DNA of 64,000 nt, taken from assembly GCA_933228895.1 (NCBI GenBank), contig OW121853.1:74818645-74882644 (forward strand). Reading direction: 5' to 3'. The notes beneath the pieces were generated by a model, which was given only the letters and a program-made list of their open reading frames with translations, searched no databases and was not told where the DNA came from. Position numbers and translations under genes: made by a program. Below are positions 1 through 10,450 of this stretch, piece after piece. Each line of letters starts with the position of its first letter. Position 1 is the stretch's first letter. The stretch is from Platycnemis pennipes (lineage: Eukaryota > Arthropoda > Insecta > Odonata > Platycnemididae).

Positions 1-115
1 CGTTCCCCACTTCAGTACCGTGTGTTCATTACATCGTCCGTAGGATGGGTCGTTGAACCGCGAACCTCTTGGCGCCTTTCGTTAAGAGTAGGATAGTGCC
101 AACTTGGCTAAGGAG
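1..115 (+). repeat. SINE-A body fragment, cut by window edge
   Basis: The stretch resembles the body of SINE-A copies near 4.3, 39.4 and 45.4 kb. Shared pieces are a degenerate 'ccgtccgtaggat', then 'cttggcgcctttcgttaa' and 'gagtaggatagtgcc'. The tRNA-like head would lie outside the window. It is non-coding. It abuts the 3' end of an antisense CR1-like LINE. Confidence 0.55.
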
Positions 116-117
116 TA

Positions 118-602
118 GAAGCAAACCACCATAAAGGTGTGTGGTAGGGGGTGAATTCTCACCAAACATGCACTACATATCATGCATAAAAAAGAATTAG
201 TAATACTATACAAGTATAAACTTCTATTTTTAAATACAATAAAAAGGGCAAAACAAGCACGCAAAAACATGCTGTTATTTGTATTACCTTCAAGTCCTTA
301 TACCAGCATGCAACTACCTATGCTATGGATTGATTCACTCGTATTGGACATATTTACCTATTCATATCCCTGATTGTATGTACGAGGAAAAAAGGACATT
401 TTGAATCTGTCAGTTCGGCAATCAATTTCTCTAATTTTGTGATTATGGTCCAGTCTACCATAGTAAGTTGGGGTTCGCAAAATATTTTTAACTTCATCAC
501 TGAAAATATTAACTCGGAATTTATTTAAGAGATTAAGTCTAAATTTCAACCTGCGATATGACAATGATTCCCATTTTAAATCATTTAATAGACTGGTTAC
601 GC
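118..602 (-). mobile_element. CR1/L2-like LINE, 5'-truncated 3' end
   Basis: On the minus strand this copy holds the C-terminal tail of a CR1/L2-like reverse transcriptase polyprotein and the 3' UTR. The peptide at 564-358 shows the family pattern (FRLNLLNKF, then DCRTDRFKMSFFPRT). The 3' UTR ends in the conserved 'ccaccataaaggtgtgtgg' hairpin block. RT catalytic motifs are absent because of 5' truncation. It is a dead fragment. Confidence 0.8.
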
Positions 603-1273
603 ACCGTCCTTGTTCATGGCGTCACAAATATTATTTTTTTAGAAGCGCAAATGGATGTTTTTTTTTAATGGTGGACTCCTATTGTACATCCTCGCACATT
701 TCGCCTGGAGCCCTTACCCCGAAATACCTTACCTTCTGCTCCATCTGCCTGTCTGTCTGTTTCTCTCCTTTCACGCTCTTTCCTCTCTCCTTAGTGTCCC
801 CCCTCTCTGCCTTGGGGCAATGTGAATAGCCAGAGGGGTGGCGCTGGAAGGTAGGAGAGGGCGAGTGTTTTTAATGTGTTTGTGTGCGAGGTGCTGAGAG
901 GGGGTTGGTGTATCGTCATCGCATTGTCTCGGTAGCGAATGCCCCGGGATTCATTACGCGCCGCTTTCCTTTTTTTTTTGTTTTGTTTCGGAGAGTTTTC
1001 TTTCCCGTCCGCGCAAAGCACTCCGTCCCATTTCTCACCGTCCCCTTCTGTCCCTCCACACCATTTAACTCCCGGGGATTTATTGCGTGCGAGCGTTACC
1101 CTAGAACGAGGAGGGCAGAGAGATGAAGGATTTTACGAAAAAGGCACGGAGGGTTCAGTAGTTTTTTAAGAAGAAAATATCGATCGGAGGAGTATGCTCC
1201 AAGACGGACTTTGCGACTTTAATGCTTCAGTGGTATTGTCCCGATTTTATTTTCTACCTCTACATGTCAGTTC
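603..1273. other. No recognisable gene; mixed T-rich and GC-moderate DNA
   Basis: Homopolymer T runs and a pyrimidine-rich stretch (about 740-800). Three ORFs of 76-80 codons overlap each other on both strands and show no domain. I see no repeat shared with the rest of the window. Confidence 0.5.
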
Positions 1274-1276
1274 TTA

Positions 1277-1840
1277 AGCCGCGTTTACACTATGTAGCAA
1301 AACCTGCTATAAAACTTTTGCTATAAACATAGTTATATAACTTTTGCTATATAGCATTGTTATGTAACTTTTGCTGCATATAGCGAAGTTAGATATAGAA
1401 TAACGGTAAATGTCTCCAGTACGAGTGTAGCAATGGATAACATTGGTAGCTGCATGTTGGTATAAGGACTTAAAGCTAACCCAACCAACAGCATGTTTTT
1501 GCATGTATGCTTTGCTATTTTAATTTTTAATTATAAATTTTATGCATGATATGTACCTAGTGCATGTTTGGTGAGAGTTCACCCCCTGCCACACACCTTT
1601 ATGGTGGCTTGCAGGGTATTATGTAGATGTAGATATAGCACGGATTTCTTTTGATCTTTACCGACTCCCAATGGATAGCAAAATTGTTGCTGTATATGGC
1701 AGAATCTTCTACATATAGCAATGTTATATAGCACTTTTCAGAAGTGACTTTTTCTACTTTTAGCAAATGTTATATAAACTTGCTATATGTTACACAAATT
1801 TGCTATATAGCAGGTTTTACTACATAGTGTAAACGCGGCT
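1277..1840. mobile_element. MITE with long TIRs and TTA duplication
   Basis: Inverted ends start AGCCGCGTTTACACTATGTA and continue through the AAACCTGCTATA block about 36 bp in, nearly perfect. They are flanked by TTA on both sides (1274-1276 and 1841-1843). The subterminal DNA repeats 'ttgctatata' in both orientations. There is no transposase, so it is non-autonomous. A 3-bp TTA duplication suggests PIF/Harbinger-type mobilisation, but the terminal bases are not the usual GG, so the superfamily is uncertain. A LINE fragment is nested inside. Confidence 0.8.
1399..1629 (+). mobile_element. CR1-like LINE 3' fragment nested in MITE
   Basis: Only the last codons, the 3' UTR and the (ATGTAG) tail are present. 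A 9-bp direct repeat 'tagatatag' (1390-1398 and 1630-1638) flanks it, a plausible target duplication although it overlaps the tail motif. The insertion postdates the MITE. The terminal hairpin block is intact. Confidence 0.8.
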
Positions 1841-2590
1841 TTAGGTGTTCAAATGGTTATTTCTCGCAAAATATGGCTTAAATTATGTTCCAAGCCATTA
1901 GTTTGTGATACACAGATCTTATCCTGATTTAGTGCCTACTGCCGTCATTGTTATCTGTCAACAATCCTTAGATTGTTTTGAAGCAGCACTCCACTCGATT
2001 CCCCCTTCAGATCTTCATATTTACATAATTTTTCTCTTTCTAATCTTTCACTACTTGCACCTTGTGTCATGCAAGATTTTCCTTTTCAATTTTCCACATT
2101 CCTTGTCCCTGGGCGATTGTCTTCATCAAGCCATCAAGTCTTATGAAATGGCCTATTAAGTTGTTCCGTCTTCTTTTTAAAGTTTTCAGCATTCTACTCT
2201 TTTCTCCCACTCTTTTTATGACTTCATCCTTTGTCACTCGTCCCATCCATTTTATCTTCATAATTCTTCGATAGCACCACATTTAATATGCTTCCAGCCT
2301 TGACTTCTCTGCTGCTTTTAACGTCCATACTTCTTTTGCCAGAAAGAAACATACTGCAGATGTTTGTTTAAAATGAGTATCTCCCCACATTCACGCTTGT
2401 ATTTGCAGCTGTAAACAGATTTTTTTTCTTTAGGTAAAATGGCTTCTTCTGACAATTTCCTTCTTGCTTCTTCCATCGCTGGTTACTTCGCATTCCACAT
2501 AACAGTATTCTCGCACCTCTACTTTTTGTTTTCCTAGTTTAACATTGGTCTCGGCCTCTTATCTCCTGCTGCATAACAATATCTTATTGA

Positions 2591-2797
2591 AGGATCTCAG
2601 TTTTTCCCGGCGAATAGACTGGAAGAAGAGTTCTCGGGTTTCCAACCGGGTCCAAGTGTTTTTAGGCACCAACGTTTCGAAGGCTAAGTCCGCCATCGTC
2701 TTCAGGATTCACCCTGAAGACGATGGCGGACTTAGCCTTCGAAACGTTGGTGCCTAAAAACACTTGGACCCGGTTGGAAACCCGAGAACTCTTCTTC
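2591..2797. mobile_element. Foldback element 1 (Penelope-like terminal repeat?)
   Basis: Two long inverted arms meet near 2705. The left side carries an extra unpaired tail ('tttttcccggcg') that the right arm lacks. A perfect 14-bp duplication 'caatatcttattga' (2577-2590 and 2798-2811) proves insertion into the RTE-like LINE. The arms contain GAAACG motifs and a hammerhead-like core. Variable-length duplications plus hammerheads are known from pLTRs of Penelope-like elements; that assignment is inference. A snap-back MITE is the alternative. Confidence 0.75.
2710..2752 (+). ncRNA. Hammerhead-like ribozyme fold
   Basis: Visible parts: stem I CACC (2710-2713) with GGTG (2749-2752); core CTGAAGA (2714-2720), matching CUGANGA; one extra C; stem II GATGGC/GCCTTC (2722-2727 and 2735-2740, one T-T mismatch); GAA (2741-2743); a two-pair stem III ACGT; and T at the cleavage position (2748). 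The extra base between core and stem II is atypical. The tiny stem III would need a dimer, as described for Penelope-type hammerheads. Activity is untested. Confidence 0.45.
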
Positions 2798-3060
2798 CAA
2801 TATCTTATTGATGTTCAGATGATATCTGGCCATTGTCTTTTCCATGTTTACTAGTATTTATGTCTCCAAAATGACCATATGTCATCGTTTTTTCGCAGCA
2901 TGCCGATTTTGTCCCAGTGTATATCCACTCCTGGAGCTTTTTCTTTGGTTTCATTGATGAATTGGACGATGAGGAAGGGAATAGTATGGGAGACAGGTCA
3001 CAATTCTGTCTCACTTCTTTCTTTATTTTTGCCTTTTCGTCTACTGCACTATCATATTAA

Positions 3061-4020
3061 TTTCATTCCTTCGACTCTTTCTTAGAAATCGATAATTGAT
3101 TGCAAAAGAATACTTGATAATTTTCTCATAGACGGGGCTTCAATGAAATGGCGGTAGTTCAGAGGAATCCGGCGTTACCCAAGACCAACCTTTTAAAGAT
3201 ATGCACCATAGAGGTCTTAGGATTAAGGTCACATCTGACGTACCAAGCAATGACCAGGGGTCGGGTTGTTGTAATGGTGTTAAAATGGGGAATATGCATA
3301 AAATTTGCTTCTCGAAGATTAATGATGTACTTGATGCGAAATTTTCTCACCAATTTAAATATATAAGCCAAATTTTTCTACGCCCACCACGAAGATTATT
3401 AAATGATATTAAAATGTTCCCGGAAATTGACGAAAGTCACGTGACCAGAAACGCCTCCTGACTTCACTGCACGGTATAGGTTCCATATTGCTACGGAGAT
3501 AGACATTTATTTTTTAAAAGAAAACGAAGTGAATATATTGTTTTACGGTTTTTAGCCGTTTCTCAAACGAAACGATGACTGAAAAAATACTTAAAAAAAT
3601 ACATTCCGACAGTTTACTTTGGTTGACTCCCTTATGGCGGCGTTATTCTTAAAAAAACCAGCGACTGCATAGACGTAGTAGAAATTCTTGGGGACTACAC
3701 AGGAATTATATAATTAATGGACGATTTGCTCGTTACAATCCATACTACGTAAATGAAAAATCGAAATACAATCGTTTATTGCATTAAACAAATGAGATAA
3801 ATACATACGTTATCGCCAAGTATTCATTTAGCAACTCAACTCCAAGCATAAACAGATAAACAACGCCCATAGTGATACCGTGCCGTGACGTCATGCGATG
3901 ACGTCGTGTTTTTAACCTTCCGAAAAAGTACAATTTTCAGAGAGTAATAATATTGTAAGACAACTTAATTCTTCAGCAAAATTTTCCCCAGCACATTTTA
4001 GCTAATAAACTTCGCATTCA
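3061..4020. other. No gene seen
   Basis: AT-rich DNA with overlapping ORFs of 70-86 codons and no domains. Two TGACGTC-type palindromic motifs lie at 3886-3893 and 3899-3905 (CREB-like half or full sites), with no transcript to attach them to. Confidence 0.4.
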
Positions 4021-4021
4021 A

Positions 4022-4470
4022 AGAGTCATAAAAAATAGTGCATGTTCCCCATTGGCTTCCACCCCGAGGGTCCCGGTTCGAATCCCGGCAGTGGAAGATA
4101 TTTTTCATGAAGGGCTCGACACTTATTACCCTGGCAAGGTCCGGTACTCTGTTGAAAAAACATTCTGCCTCAGCAGGGACTCGATCTCGTTACCTTGGGA
4201 TGCGAGGCCGCTATTCATGGCACCAAACTTGGGTGCTTTTTTGAGAGCACTCGAGTTCAACACTCCGTCCGTCGGATAGGATGTTAATCCGTGGTCCCCT
4301 TGGCGCCTTCCGCTAAGAGCAGGCTAATGCCGACGCCGGGTATCACTCCACCCTTCCTTCTTGCCCTTGCATTCCCATCCTTATGCCTTTTCTTTTGATC
4401 TGAAGCGTCTTTCAGAACTAGAACAGACTTGAAACAACAGAGGAAGGTGCAATGACCTTGAGGTGCTCGC
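4022..4470 (+). mobile_element. SINE-A, tRNA-derived, with nested SINE-C
   Basis: A B-box-like 'ggttcgaatcccggc' (4074-4088) marks the tRNA-derived head. The body contains the 'actccgtccgtcgg', 'ccccttggcgcctt' and 'taatgccgacgccgggt' blocks shared with six other copies. About 110 bp of an antisense SINE-C (4123-4232) splits head from body. RNA polymerase III would be the expected transcription route. Not coding. Confidence 0.7.
4123..4232 (-). mobile_element. SINE-C tRNA-like unit
   Basis: On the minus strand it has a tRNA-like layout: 'gcggcctcgcatcccaagg', then a B-box-like 'gagatcgagtccctg'. A second copy lies about 355 bp downstream in the same orientation. Its position breaks a SINE-A copy, so it is younger than that copy. 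Confidence 0.55.
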
Positions 4471-4477
4471 CAAGCAG

Positions 4478-4590
4478 CAATCTGGCAAGGTCCGGAATTC
4501 TGATGCAAAAGTCCCTGCCGCAGCAGGGGCTCGATCTCGTCACCTTGGGATGGAAGGCCGTTATTCTAGGCACCAAACCACCCGTATTCC
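4478..4590 (-). mobile_element. SINE-C tRNA-like unit, second copy
   Basis: Closely matches the copy at 4123-4232, including 'ctcgatctcgt' and 'caccttgggatg' read on the plus strand. Overlapping ORFs of 105 and 152 codons run through it on the plus strand, but they cross repeat boundaries and are judged spurious. Confidence 0.55.
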
Positions 4591-4599
4591 CTGTCTCCT

Positions 4600-5372
4600 G
4601 CGTTTTGGCGAATTTCCCGGCCAAAACATCTCGTGGAGGTTCATTCGTTTCCGGGGTGAGGTCACAAAGGATGCTACTTTTAGCTCTCGGAGAACAGAGG
4701 GTAAAAGATATGATGCGTGCAGAGCGAACATTTACTCGACTTGCTTTTCGCGGTCGGCGGGATTCTCCGCTCTTAAGTGATGCCGAACGCTTGATGAGCT
4801 GTTATGGCTGGTCCGACCCGCACCCAAGCGTCCCTCCTTCGAGGTTGCTAGGCGCGGCGACACGCCAACAAAATGGGTTCTTGCCCTTAGCGTCGGACTG
4901 GTCAGAATAAGTACATCACACTGAGTTTCTCAGATTTTATATTATAACAATTTACAATGTGATGCAAAGCAGTGGGGTAGTGTGCAATGAACCTTTACAC
5001 GGGAATAACCGAGAGAGAGAGGGGGAATGTGGGAACGAAGCTAAGATCTTACCGAGGAAGCAAGAACGGCTTCCTATGACGGATTCCTGTCGACCGAGCC
5101 GACATTCGGGAACGAACTCCCGAAACGGTCTCCTGCGACACACTCCCGAGTGCTGGCTGCATTACAGTATATATAGGGCCGAACGAAGGTGAAACTTTCC
5201 GTCTCTCGGGACGCAAATAGGTGCTTGTCTCCCGGACACTCAAGATCCGTAAAAGGTGAAAATCCCAATGAGGGTATGGGAGTATGGGAAAGGAATAACA
5301 TTTTAGGCTTATTTTGATCTCTCTCTCTATCTCCGAATTCCAGCGCACAACAGATCAGTAAAGGATTCTGAA
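4600..5372. other. GC-rich, CpG-bearing DNA, no gene identified
   Basis: Composition is richer in GC than the flanks. Long open frames occur on both strands (up to 114 codons on the minus strand) without recognisable domains, as expected when stop codons are rare. A TATA-like element is noted separately. Confidence 0.4.
5168..5182 (+). promoter_or_regulatory. Possible TATA box
   Basis: 'gtatatatagggcc' is a good TATA-box match followed by GC-rich DNA, with a possible start region about 30 bp downstream near 'tttccgtctctcgg'. No downstream gene is recognised, so this is only a sequence match. Confidence 0.15.
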
Positions 5373-5470
5373 TCGCCGTAATACATATACATATACTTAA
5401 CACCCTGAAAGCCACCATAAATGTGTGTGGCAGCGGGTGAATTCACACCAAACATGCATCACACATTAAT
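5373..5470 (-). mobile_element. CR1-like LINE antisense 3' end, left part of split copy
   Basis: Antisense 3' hairpin block and UTR ('gccaccataaatgtgtgtgg', then 'caccaaacatgcat'). Its continuation ('atatcatgcataaaaagg') reappears at 6364-6436, so a sense copy appears to be inserted into this older antisense one. Confidence 0.65.
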
Positions 5471-5479
5471 TTCTTTAAT

Positions 5480-6362
5480 TGCATTGAATTAATTACATTT
5501 TTGGAAAAACAATAGTTCTCCTTCTAGCACTTACAAAATAAGTAACAATTTATTAAAAAACGTGGAATCCATTAAATATATTGTAATAAGACTCACATGA
5601 TCTTTCTTGGGGTAAAAACATACGTGAAATAATTGGTCCACCTAATCGTAAACTGAGTTTTATTTAAGGGTACCGTGTGAATGTGACGATAATGTATGTG
5701 CGAGAAATCAGCTACTTTTCACTTGTTAGACCTCGTTTGGAATACGCTGCCAGTATATGGGATCCATACGAAATAGGTTTAAGTAATGAATTTGAACGTG
5801 TGCAGCGAAGATCGCCTAGATTTGTAAGGGGACGATATGGTAACTATATTAGCGTAACTAGTCTATTAAATGAATTAAAATGGGAATCATTGTCAGATCG
5901 CAGGTTGAATTTTAGACTTAATCTCTTAAATAAATCCCAAGATAATATTTTCAGTGATGACGTTAAAAATATTTTTGAACCCCAACTTAATGTGGCAGAC
6001 TGGACCATAATCACAAAATTAGAGAAATAGATTGCAGTACTGACAGATTCAAAATGTCCTTCTTTCCTCGTACAAATAGGGATATAAATATCGGTAAATA
6101 TATCCAATAGGAGTGTATCAATGGATAGCATTGGTAGCTGCATGTTGGAATAAGGACTTAAAGGTAAACCAACAGCAACTAACAGCATGTTCGTTCATGC
6201 TTGCTATGCTATTTTTATCTTTTTTAAATTGTTAAATCTATACAAGTATGTTATTCGTAATCCTTTTTTATGCATGATGTAAAATGCATATTTGTTATGA
6301 ATTCATTCCTGCCGGACAACTTTATGGTGGCTTGCAAAGTATCATATAAATATACATGTAAA
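5480..6362 (+). mobile_element. CR1-like LINE, longest sense copy
   Basis: Contains the RT C-terminal region. The peptide at 5677-6030 reads REISYFSLVRPRLEYAASIW, then ELKWESLSDRR, typical of the CR1/L2/Jockey superfamily tail. A 1-nt loss near 5990 shifts the frame and truncates it (WTIITKLEK). The 3' UTR and a decayed tail follow. The upstream RT core is missing. It is a pseudogene. Confidence 0.8.
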
Positions 6363-6363
6363 T

Positions 6364-6436
6364 ATCATGCATAAAAAGGATTAGTAATAATATGATAGTC
6401 TAAAATTCAAAATTTTAAAAATAAAGTGATAATCGT
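6364..6436 (-). mobile_element. CR1-like LINE antisense remnant, right part of split copy
   Basis: Antisense UTR segment 'catgcataaaaaggattagt' that continues the fragment ending near 5470. It is cut on the right by another sense copy. Confidence 0.6.
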
Positions 6437-6447
6437 TGCTTAGCGGA

Positions 6448-6995
6448 TATGTGAGATCGGCAAGATTTGTAAAGGGACGGTACGATAACTATATTAGCGT
6501 AAACAGTTTATTAAATGAATTAAAATGGGAATCATTCTCAGAGCGCAGGTTGAAATTTAGACTTAATGTCCTAAATAAATTCCAAGATAATTTTGTCAGT
6601 GATGACGTGAAAAATATTTTGCGAACCCCAACTTACTGTGGTACACTGGGCCATAAGTACAAAATTAGAGAAATTGATTGCCGAACTGACAGATTCAAAA
6701 TGTCCTTTATTCCTCGTACAATTAGGGATATGAATACCGGTAAATATGCCCAATATGAGTGATTGAATCCATAGCATAGGTAGTTGCATGTTGGTGTAAG
6801 GACTAGAAGGCAACCCAACTAACAGCACGTTTTTGCATGCTTAGGTTGCTATTTTTATCTTTATAAATTTTGCAGTTTAGACTTATATAATAATACTGAT
6901 CCTTTTTTATGCATTATGCGTAGTGCATGCTTGGTGATAATTCACCCCCTGCCACACACCTTTATGGTGGCTTCTAGGGTATTATGTAGATGTAT
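6448..6995 (+). mobile_element. CR1-like LINE, frame-intact C-terminal tail
   Basis: 5'-truncated copy. A 108-codon frame (6436-6762) stays open to the normal C terminus (SFIPRTIRDMNTGKYAQYE, stop). The 3' UTR, terminal hairpin and a short (ATGTAG) tail follow. It lacks RT catalytic motifs, so it cannot be autonomous. Confidence 0.8.
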
Positions 6996-6999
6996 ATGT

Positions 7000-7525
7000 G
7001 CTGTTGCTGTCGTTATGAGGGGAAGAGAATTTATAGCTAAGGTGATTTGCTCCGTCAAGGCAAGGTAATGGAATGTGAATGGTAATGCATGGAATTCAAG
7101 AGAAGGTGGTGGTTTGGGGTTAAACCTGGCGTCGGCATTATCCTTTTCACTAGACCGGGAAAACATTTATGCGACCCTATTGATCCTTATATCTCAAGTG
7201 GGTCTTTGTGATGAAAACTGTTTTTTTGCATTTTTTACCACCGCTTCCATTACCTTTGATCCCCTATCTGAGGCTCCCGCAAGCTCTGAACTGGATACCC
7301 AAGCGTCTAACGTGGAGGTCAATCATTGAAGGGAATGCCGCATTCCTTATCAGCTTATTCATTATCATTACGGGAATGTCCTCAACTCCGTCGGAATACC
7401 AGATTTTCTTAGCCTTTATTATTTTTTTGATACACGAGAATCATGGAATGAAGTTATCATATGACAATAAAGTAACGAGTTTTTCCCTCGAAAGAATACT
7501 ATGCCGGCCGCGGTAATCATTTCAA
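7000..7525. other. No gene seen
   Basis: AT-rich DNA with ORFs up to 102 codons overlapping in several frames and no domain. No match to other parts of the window noticed. Confidence 0.4.
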
Positions 7526-8067
7526 CAATGGGGGCCTTTACTCGGAACCGCAATCGCAATTTTGTACACGAAATCGTTAGATGGAAACGAAAAACGAATT
7601 TTAGTGAAAAAATTAATCTTCTAACCACAACCATTCACTCATAAATCAAAAATTAAAATAAGCAAAAGGTGACGCCCACCGAAAATGCTGCTGTGATAAA
7701 TTTGACGTCATTTTCCTCCCGTCCTTGACTGCTTTCAGGGGAGGGGGAAGGGAGTGGAGGGGGGTTCTCGGAAGGTCTGCTCGCACAGATGCTGTCGAAA
7801 TCGCTCCCATTGGCCGAGTCAGCTGTGTCTCCCCCTTTGCGATAAGGCGAAGTAACTTCGCGGGCTCAGTTGTGATTGGACGAAGTGGATATACGTCAGA
7901 GGTTGCACCACACCCACTTTTCCGAAAGGGTTAAAAACATCAGTTTTTCGCCGCTTATAACTCTGGAAATAATTGTAGGATCAGAAAACGGAAAAATACG
8001 GGTCCTTTTATTTTACAAACTCTATCAGATTCAGCAATAAAAAAAACATGGTAAACGACCCCATTTG
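7526..8067. mobile_element. MITE-G, non-autonomous element
   Basis: Imperfect inverted ends: 'caatgggggcctttactcgg' on the left and, read inward from the right, 'caaatggggtcgtttaccat'. Copies in the opposite orientation occur at about 31.33 and 34.26 kb, sharing the ends and the 'ttcgccgcttataactc' region. No transposase frame. Superfamily not assigned; no clean target duplication seen. Confidence 0.6.
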
Positions 8068-8069
8068 AC

Positions 8070-8120
8070 GGCATGGCAATCTATAGGTTGCGGGTTCAAA
8101 TCCCGCCCGTGATATGGTTG
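8070..8120 (+). repeat. tRNA-like SINE fragment
   Basis: 'gcgggttcaaatcccgcc' is a B-box plus T-stem-like sequence. No full cloverleaf is visible around it, so it is a SINE remnant rather than a tRNA gene. Confidence 0.4.
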
Positions 8121-8356
8121 TTGTTTGTCCTGGAATCGAGTTCTTCGATTAGACAGTGCGATATAATAATAACAGTTGGAGCAAGTAAAGCCCCTAGCCT
8201 AACAACAATAACTCTGAGTTGAGTATGAAGGTAACTTTAATAAAATGTACTACTTCGTAAGTATTCGCAATTTTTATTTTTGGTCTCAACCATTATCGAC
8301 TTGGTTATTATACCTTTTCTCAAGAGGTCATTAAATCTAAGAAGATAGACCTAACA

Positions 8357-9222
8357 TCTACGTCTACATAATACCATGCAAGCCATCATGAAGGTGTGTG
8401 GCAGGGGGTGAATTATCACCAAACATGCAATACATATCATGCATAAAAAAGGATTAGTAATAATGTGCTAGTTTAAACTTCACTATTTAAAATATTAAAA
8501 ATAGCAAAGCAAACATGCAAAAACATGCTGTTAGTTGGGTTACCTTCATGTCCTTATACCAACTTGCAGCTACTAATGTTATCCATAGCTACACTCGTAT
8601 TGGATATATTTACCGTTATTCATATCCCTAATTGTACGAGGAAAAAAGGACATTTTGAATCTGTCAGTTCGGCAATCAATTTCTCTAATTTTGTGATTAT
8701 GGTCCAGTCTCCCATTGTTGGTTCGGGTTCGCAAAATATTTTTAACGTCATCACTGAAAATATTATCTTGAAATTTATTTAAGAGATTAAGTCTAAATTT
8801 CAACCTGCGATCTGACAATGGTACCCATTTTAATTCATTTTATAGACTCGTTACGCTAATATAATTATCGTATCGTCCCTTTACGAATCTTGCCGATCTT
8901 CGCTGCACACGTTCAAGTTCATTATTTCGACCGATTTCGTAGGGATCCCATACACTGGCAGCATATTCCAAATGAGGTCTAACAAGGGAAAAGTAGCTGA
9001 TTTCTCGTACATGATCGTCAAATTTACCCAATACTCTTTTGATGAATCCCAGTTTACGATTGGCTTGATCCATTATTTCACGTATGTGCTTACCCCAGGA
9101 AAGATCATGGGTCAGTCTTGTTTCAAGATATTTAATGGATTCCACGTTTGTTAATTCATTATTACTCATTTTGTAAGTGCTAGGAGGAGAACAATTCTTA
9201 TGATTAGTGTTTTTTACTTAAT
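8357..9222 (-). mobile_element. CR1-like LINE, long antisense copy
   Basis: Minus-strand frames 9169-8840 and 8818-8579 together give the C-terminal portion of a CR1/L2-like RT: SIKYLETRLTHDLSWGKHI, then YFSLVRPHLEYAASVWDPYE, then DCRTDRFKMSFFPRT. A frameshift near 8830 separates them. The 3' UTR, hairpin and an imperfect tail lie at 8357-8530. It is one of the two longest copies, yet it still lacks the RT palm motifs. Confidence 0.85.
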
Positions 9223-9229
9223 AAGTGTT

Positions 9230-10130
9230 CTTGGCTATGCTGTGCAGAAATTTGTGCTAATCGAAACATAGTACTTATGTTTAGGTGAGGAGGAGAAATG
9301 AGTATGTGTAAATGGCGCCTGAGGTAAGGAGTCGTTTTAACCGAATCCTTGAGTAAAGGTATGAATAAAAAGCTAGTAAAGTGTTTACAATGCGTGGAGA
9401 GATAAATGGTTCCGAAACCTGGACTACATAGAAGGCTGAAAATAAGTGTGGCGTTATATATTGTTCCAGAGCTGAAATTTGAGGTTAGAGAGTGACAAGA
9501 GACTGAAATCCTGAAGAAGGATGGGGAAAGGGCGTTGGGCAGACAGGAAGATGAACGAGGGTACCCTTGAGGTCGTTGGAGAGGGAAAGGAAGTCACTGG
9601 AGGAAAATTAGTCGGGGATAGAATGGGTGGATGAGTGAGTAAATGAATTAAGATGAGCTGTTTGGCTTAAGCGAAAATGTCCGAAGACCCAATTAAAGTA
9701 TATAATATAGGCAAAAAACAATATCTCCATGGCTTTTCCCTACTTTATTTGGCATTTGGATATTCCGATGAGTGAGTAATTATTGAGGAAGCTAGTGTTG
9801 GAAAGGATTTCCGTAATTAAATGGAATTGATTTGGAAAAGGAGGAATCTAATAAATCCTAATACTGGGAACAGAAGACGCGAATCATTTATTTTGCTGTC
9901 ATGATCTCAAGTGAATTTCTTGGGTCCATAGCTTTGAATGAGTATATTTGAAGTAAAATGATTGGTGTATTTATTCCACAAAATTTTCGTTTTTGAATTA
10001 ATTGTGCACTTCTTTTTAAAGAGGCTGGGGCAGACATGAATGTATCCCTGCGACTGGACTGGAGTCTTCACGTTACGTTCTTCTTTAACTCCTCATGTTT
10101 TCCTCTTCAATCAACTCTCCCTTCGATATT
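9230..10130. other. No gene; short similarity to foldback element 5
   Basis: AT-rich. 'ttggcttaagcgaaaatgtc' (about 9661-9680) and the nearby 'tttggcatttggat' resemble the outer arm of the foldback at 55868, suggesting a decayed relative. Nothing else recognised. Confidence 0.35.
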
Positions 10131-10450
10131 GTGTGGAGGGTGTAGTCCTAGCTTTCTGTACTCTAAGGTCAAGGGGCACGAATACCAGCTGCGGAAGATT
10201 TTTCATTGGTATGCCGTTCCTATCTTGAGGGCTGTGTGGACAGTAGGTTCACTACTCTTTCCGTTGTAAGAGAATTTAAAGTGCGGTCCCCTTGGTGCCC
10301 TTCAAGGAAGCCAAGCTAATACCGATTCCGGGTTTCCGTCCACTCTTCCCGCATACCCTTCCATTCTTACCCTTGTTGTTATTCCTCCCGATCTGAAGTG
10401 CTTTTAAGTGCTGGTACAGAATTGCAAAACCATATATGAAGGTCAGTGCG
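10130..10450 (+). mobile_element. SINE-A, diverged copy
   Basis: The body blocks 'ggtccccttggtgccctt' and 'gctaataccgattccgggtt' follow a decayed tRNA-like head ('ggggcacgaataccagc'). More diverged than the 45-kb copy. Confidence 0.55.

Larger units (their letters stand above)
1942..3060 (-). mobile_element. RTE-like LINE fragment, interrupted by a foldback element
   Basis: Reading the minus strand, the order is a degenerate RQGCPLSP-like box (RQNCDLSPILF, about 3012-2980), a decayed FADD region near 2890, then the C-terminal segment MWCYRRIMKIKW...RVTKDEV (2282-2067). This resembles RTE/BovB-type elements often annotated as craniofacial-development-protein-2-like. Frameshifts and stops make it a pseudogene. 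A 207-bp foldback element is inserted at 2591-2797. Confidence 0.75.

Noticed and set aside
3886..3905. CREB-like TGACGTC pair as a regulatory region
   Set aside because: Short motifs are expected by chance and no gene is nearby.
4452..4910. 152-codon ORF across 4.5-4.9 kb
   Set aside because: It crosses the boundary of a SINE-C copy and has no domain.
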